64,000 nt of DNA from RGIG4140 sp045638265 (GTDB lineage Bacteria; Pseudomonadota; Alphaproteobacteria; CAAHEQ01; UBA3637). The stretch is taken from assembly GCA_045638265.1 (NCBI GenBank), contig JAZUBA010000050.1, positions 1-64,000 of the forward strand, read 5' to 3'. The position numbers and the translations under genes were made by a program. Shown piece by piece: positions 61,921 through 64,000 of this stretch. Numbering within the stretch: the stretch's first letter is position 1; each line of letters begins with the position of its first letter. The notes under the pieces were generated by a model. It had not been told where the DNA came from, ran no database searches, and saw only the letters and a list, made by a program, of their open reading frames with translations.

Positions 61921-62314
61921 TTTTTTTCTTCTTTCGTTTTAAAGTGATACGAATGACACCACCGTCATTCAACCAATGTGTTTCCCGAATATTATCTTTA
62001 AAAACAGGTGTTTCCAACCAATGCATAATTTCATTTTTGATTTTACCCGTTCCTTTCAGCCCTTTTCCTGTAATAATGGTAATTTGACGGGATTCGTTTT
62101 GACAATGCAAAGCAAAAAAACGCTTAACCATCTGATACGCTTCTTCTACCGTTGCTCCATGTAAATCTAATTCATATAACAACGTTTTAGGCGGAGCCTT
62201 ACGGACAATTAAACGAGGCGGAACAGAGTCAACATAACGATCTGCCTTTCCCTTCAACGGCTTAATTGTTTGGACAAAACGTTCCCAGTCATCCTTATCG
62301 GTTTGTGTGGTCAT
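61889..62314 (-). CDS. Smr-domain endonuclease-like protein
   Basis: 141 residues. The C-terminal Smr domain has LDLHGATVEEAY and ITGKGLKG, the typical catalytic or nucleic-acid-binding motifs. Residues 1-50 are a polar arm. Smr domains nick DNA or cleave RNA, and recent work links some to ribosome rescue; role here is not known. Adjacent to mltA and tsaD, as in other alphaproteobacteria. Confidence 0.9.
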   Translation of the reverse strand: MTTQTDKDDWERFVQTIKPLKGKADRYVDSVPPRLIVRKAPPKTLLYELDLHGATVEEAYQMVKRFFALHCQNESRQITIITGKGLKGTGKIKNEIMHWLETPVFKDNIRETHWLNDGGVIRITLKRKKKKNEQRKIGIGY

Positions 62315-62317
62315 ATT

Positions 62318-63346
62318 TTAACTCTTTGGCAACAATAAATAATATGACCCTTTGCTTTTCATACGACCCGCTTTATTAAAAGCCTTTTCACCGTGTCCCC
62401 AAAAATAATCTGCCCGAATACCGCCTTGAATGGCTTTACCGATATCTTGTGCAACAACCAGTTTTTGAATATACACACCATCCGGATCTTTCACATTGAG
62501 ATACAAAGGTGTATGCATCGGGATATAGTTTTTATCAACAGCAACCGAACGTTCAGGGGTTAGAACCACACCGGCTGACCCATAAGGCGACTCGCCCTGA
62601 ATTTCACGGAAGAAAATATAACGTGGATTTTCTGCCATTATTTCCCGTCCCTTTTTAGGATTGTTTCGCAACCATTGACGCATATTTTGCATAGAATGTA
62701 AATTTGTAATACCGTGCGATGCAAAAATAGAACCCAAACCTCTGAATTTACGATTGTTATTTCCCGCATAACCGAGCTTTATTTCTCCATCCGGTGTAAT
62801 CATCCGACCTGACCCCTGAATATGCAAAACAAACAAATCCGCAGGATCATTTGCCCATGCAATAATCGGAGCATCAATACCGTCTTCTTCAATATCTTCC
62901 CGAGTCGGATACGTTTTACCATTCACATATCCACGTGGCAATCCATAAACCGGCACTTGCGAAGATGATGTTCTATACCGTGTTCCGTGAATTTCCGCTT
63001 CATAATAACCGGTAATCGTCCCCGTTGTTTCCCCATAAGATACAACCAAATACGGTGTTAATTCGCTTTCAATATAACGTTTTATCTGATACGAATCGGA
63101 ATAACGGTATTTTTGCAATCCGATACAAAAATTAACCCATTGTTGATTCGGATTCTGACAAGAACGTAACATAGCAGGCAAAGCTTCCTGAAAATTATCA
63201 TAATTCCAAGAAGGCAACGCCGTAAAAGGCACTTCTTTTAAGCGAAAAGCCCGACTTTGTGTTAATTGGTGACTTGACGAACAGGCCGTTAAAGCCAATC
63301 CAAGCAATCCAATCATAACACCGGAAAATAATTTATTTTTATTCAT
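62318..63346 (-). CDS. mltA: Membrane-bound lytic murein transglycosylase A
   Basis: 342 residues from ATG 63346; the ATG overlaps the Tim44-like stop by eight bases (ATGAATAA). Lipoprotein signal with LTAC (lipobox Cys22). The MltA domain and the C-terminal 3D domain are seen: TGTITGYYEAEIHGTR, DPADLFVLHIQGSG and QDIGKAIQGGIRADYFWG. It cleaves glycan strands with 1,6-anhydro ends in the periplasm. Part of the conserved Tim44-mltA-smr block. Confidence 0.95.
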   Translation of the reverse strand: MNKNKLFSGVMIGLLGLALTACSSSHQLTQSRAFRLKEVPFTALPSWNYDNFQEALPAMLRSCQNPNQQWVNFCIGLQKYRYSDSYQIKRYIESELTPYLVVSYGETTGTITGYYEAEIHGTRYRTSSSQVPVYGLPRGYVNGKTYPTREDIEEDGIDAPIIAWANDPADLFVLHIQGSGRMITPDGEIKLGYAGNNNRKFRGLGSIFASHGITNLHSMQNMRQWLRNNPKKGREIMAENPRYIFFREIQGESPYGSAGVVLTPERSVAVDKNYIPMHTPLYLNVKDPDGVYIQKLVVAQDIGKAIQGGIRADYFWGHGEKAFNKAGRMKSKGSYYLLLPKS

Positions 63347-63932
63347 AAACAGCCTCGCTTTGAGTGGCACAAACAACCCATTTGTTTTTTCCTTTTTTAG
63401 AAAATGTCCATAAATCTTTGACTTTGGCAATACTCATCGGATCACCTTCGGCAACTTCATCATCTTGATTTTTCAACAAATTAATCTGTTCCGTTTCAAA
63501 AGCAACAGTTACTTTGTCATTTTCGGGAGAGACATTTGTAATTTCGGCAGAATTAAAGCAAATCAATGAAAATTCCATTTTTTGCTCTTGTTCATTTCTT
63601 GTTTTAACGGCATCTGAAAATGCAGAAAACACATCATCTGCCGTATATGTTTTCAAATTATTTAAATCACCGTTGGCAAACGACTCGACAACTTCTTTAT
63701 AAATTATTTTGGCACGCAATAAAAATTCTTCTTGTGCAAATTTTGCCAAATCAAATGTTTCAGGCGGTTCTTTCATTAAACGCATTTCAACGATTTGACC
63801 GGTCTTTTCCGAAAAAAATCTTAATTTTTCAGGTAATTGTTTTTCCGTATTTTGTTTTTGTCCCAAAGCTTTATACAAGACAAAAACCAAAAACAAAATT
63901 AATCCGAACAATATTAAATTTTCAATAAACAT
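63339..63932 (-). CDS. Tim44-like domain protein
   Basis: 197 residues with one N-terminal transmembrane helix (about 5-23) and a Tim44-like domain (FDLAKFAQEEFLLRAKIIYKEVVESFANGD ... DVFSAF, and the C-terminal LWTFSKKGKNKWVVCATQS). In alphaproteobacteria such proteins are conserved next to mltA and smr, often opposite secB. A role at the inner membrane in protein or envelope handling is inferred from family knowledge. Confidence 0.9.
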   Translation of the reverse strand: MFIENLILFGLILFLVFVLYKALGQKQNTEKQLPEKLRFFSEKTGQIVEMRLMKEPPETFDLAKFAQEEFLLRAKIIYKEVVESFANGDLNNLKTYTADDVFSAFSDAVKTRNEQEQKMEFSLICFNSAEITNVSPENDKVTVAFETEQINLLKNQDDEVAEGDPMSIAKVKDLWTFSKKGKNKWVVCATQSEAVYE

Positions 63933-64000
63933 TCACTTTTTTCCTTTTTTTTCTTTACAATTACAAAAAACAATAATATACATATATTGTATTTAACCCG

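Noticed and set aside
1..64000. CRISPR array
   Set aside because: No regularly spaced identical repeats with unique spacers were found; the 21-bp array at 43351 is too short and degenerate.

Overview
The window looks like about 64 kb from a low-GC, host-associated alphaproteobacterium. The best lineage evidence is the right-end operon (Tim44-like protein, MltA, Smr, TsaD) and a DivJ/PleC-type histidine kinase. The AT-rich composition, many ankyrin-repeat proteins, putative effector-like proteins and pilin-like Cys-rich surface proteins fit a gut or host-associated lineage. That placement is inference from gene content; no rRNA is present.

Left region (1-31,000): a mosaic of core and accessory genes. 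Core genes include trhP, gpmI, an EnvC-like factor, a two-subunit CoA-transferase, a flavodiiron protein, a MATE exporter and a histidine phosphatase. Accessory genes include a degenerate EAL protein with its kinase, a CoaD-like fusion, a GT52/polysialyltransferase-like enzyme, five tandem ankyrin genes (one a recombinant chimera), and several unknown proteins. Three genes (1-1383, 15575-17125, 28966-30738) share a class III/type IV pilin-like N-terminus fused to unrelated Cys-rich ectodomains: CPNR repeats, nine EGF-like repeats, and a duplicated lectin-like module.

The most unusual signal is upstream of two of these pilin-like genes. Each carries a homologous element of about 160 bp with two 12-6-12 palindrome-like sites in inverted orientation, centred 130-131 bp apart. 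The 6-bp cores match within an element but differ between elements. This is the pattern expected of recombinase sites flanking an invertible segment, and the promoter-proximal site overlaps a TTGCAA-17-TACAAT promoter.

Island (31,010-50,082): a 19-kb element inserted at the 3' end of tRNA-Thr(GGU), bounded by an 18-bp direct repeat, with 12-bp inverted repeats just inside both ends. It carries a six-gene, translationally coupled restriction operon: PLD/SNF2-type helicase, DUF4391-like, AlbA_2, type III Mod, a repeat-flanked GIY-YIG nuclease gene, and a type III-like Res. It also carries a serine recombinase, a 21-bp-phased iteron-like array, a winged-helix/coiled-coil protein, a GH24-like lysozyme, secreted proteins, short ankyrin proteins and an N-truncated Fic protein lacking its catalytic His. 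No tyrosine integrase is visible.

Right region (50,300-64,000): a surface polysaccharide locus (three GT2 enzymes, rmlACDB, an RgpF-GT2 fusion) that makes and uses dTDP-L-rhamnose, then a VUT transporter, thioredoxin, tsaD, smr, mltA and the Tim44-like gene.
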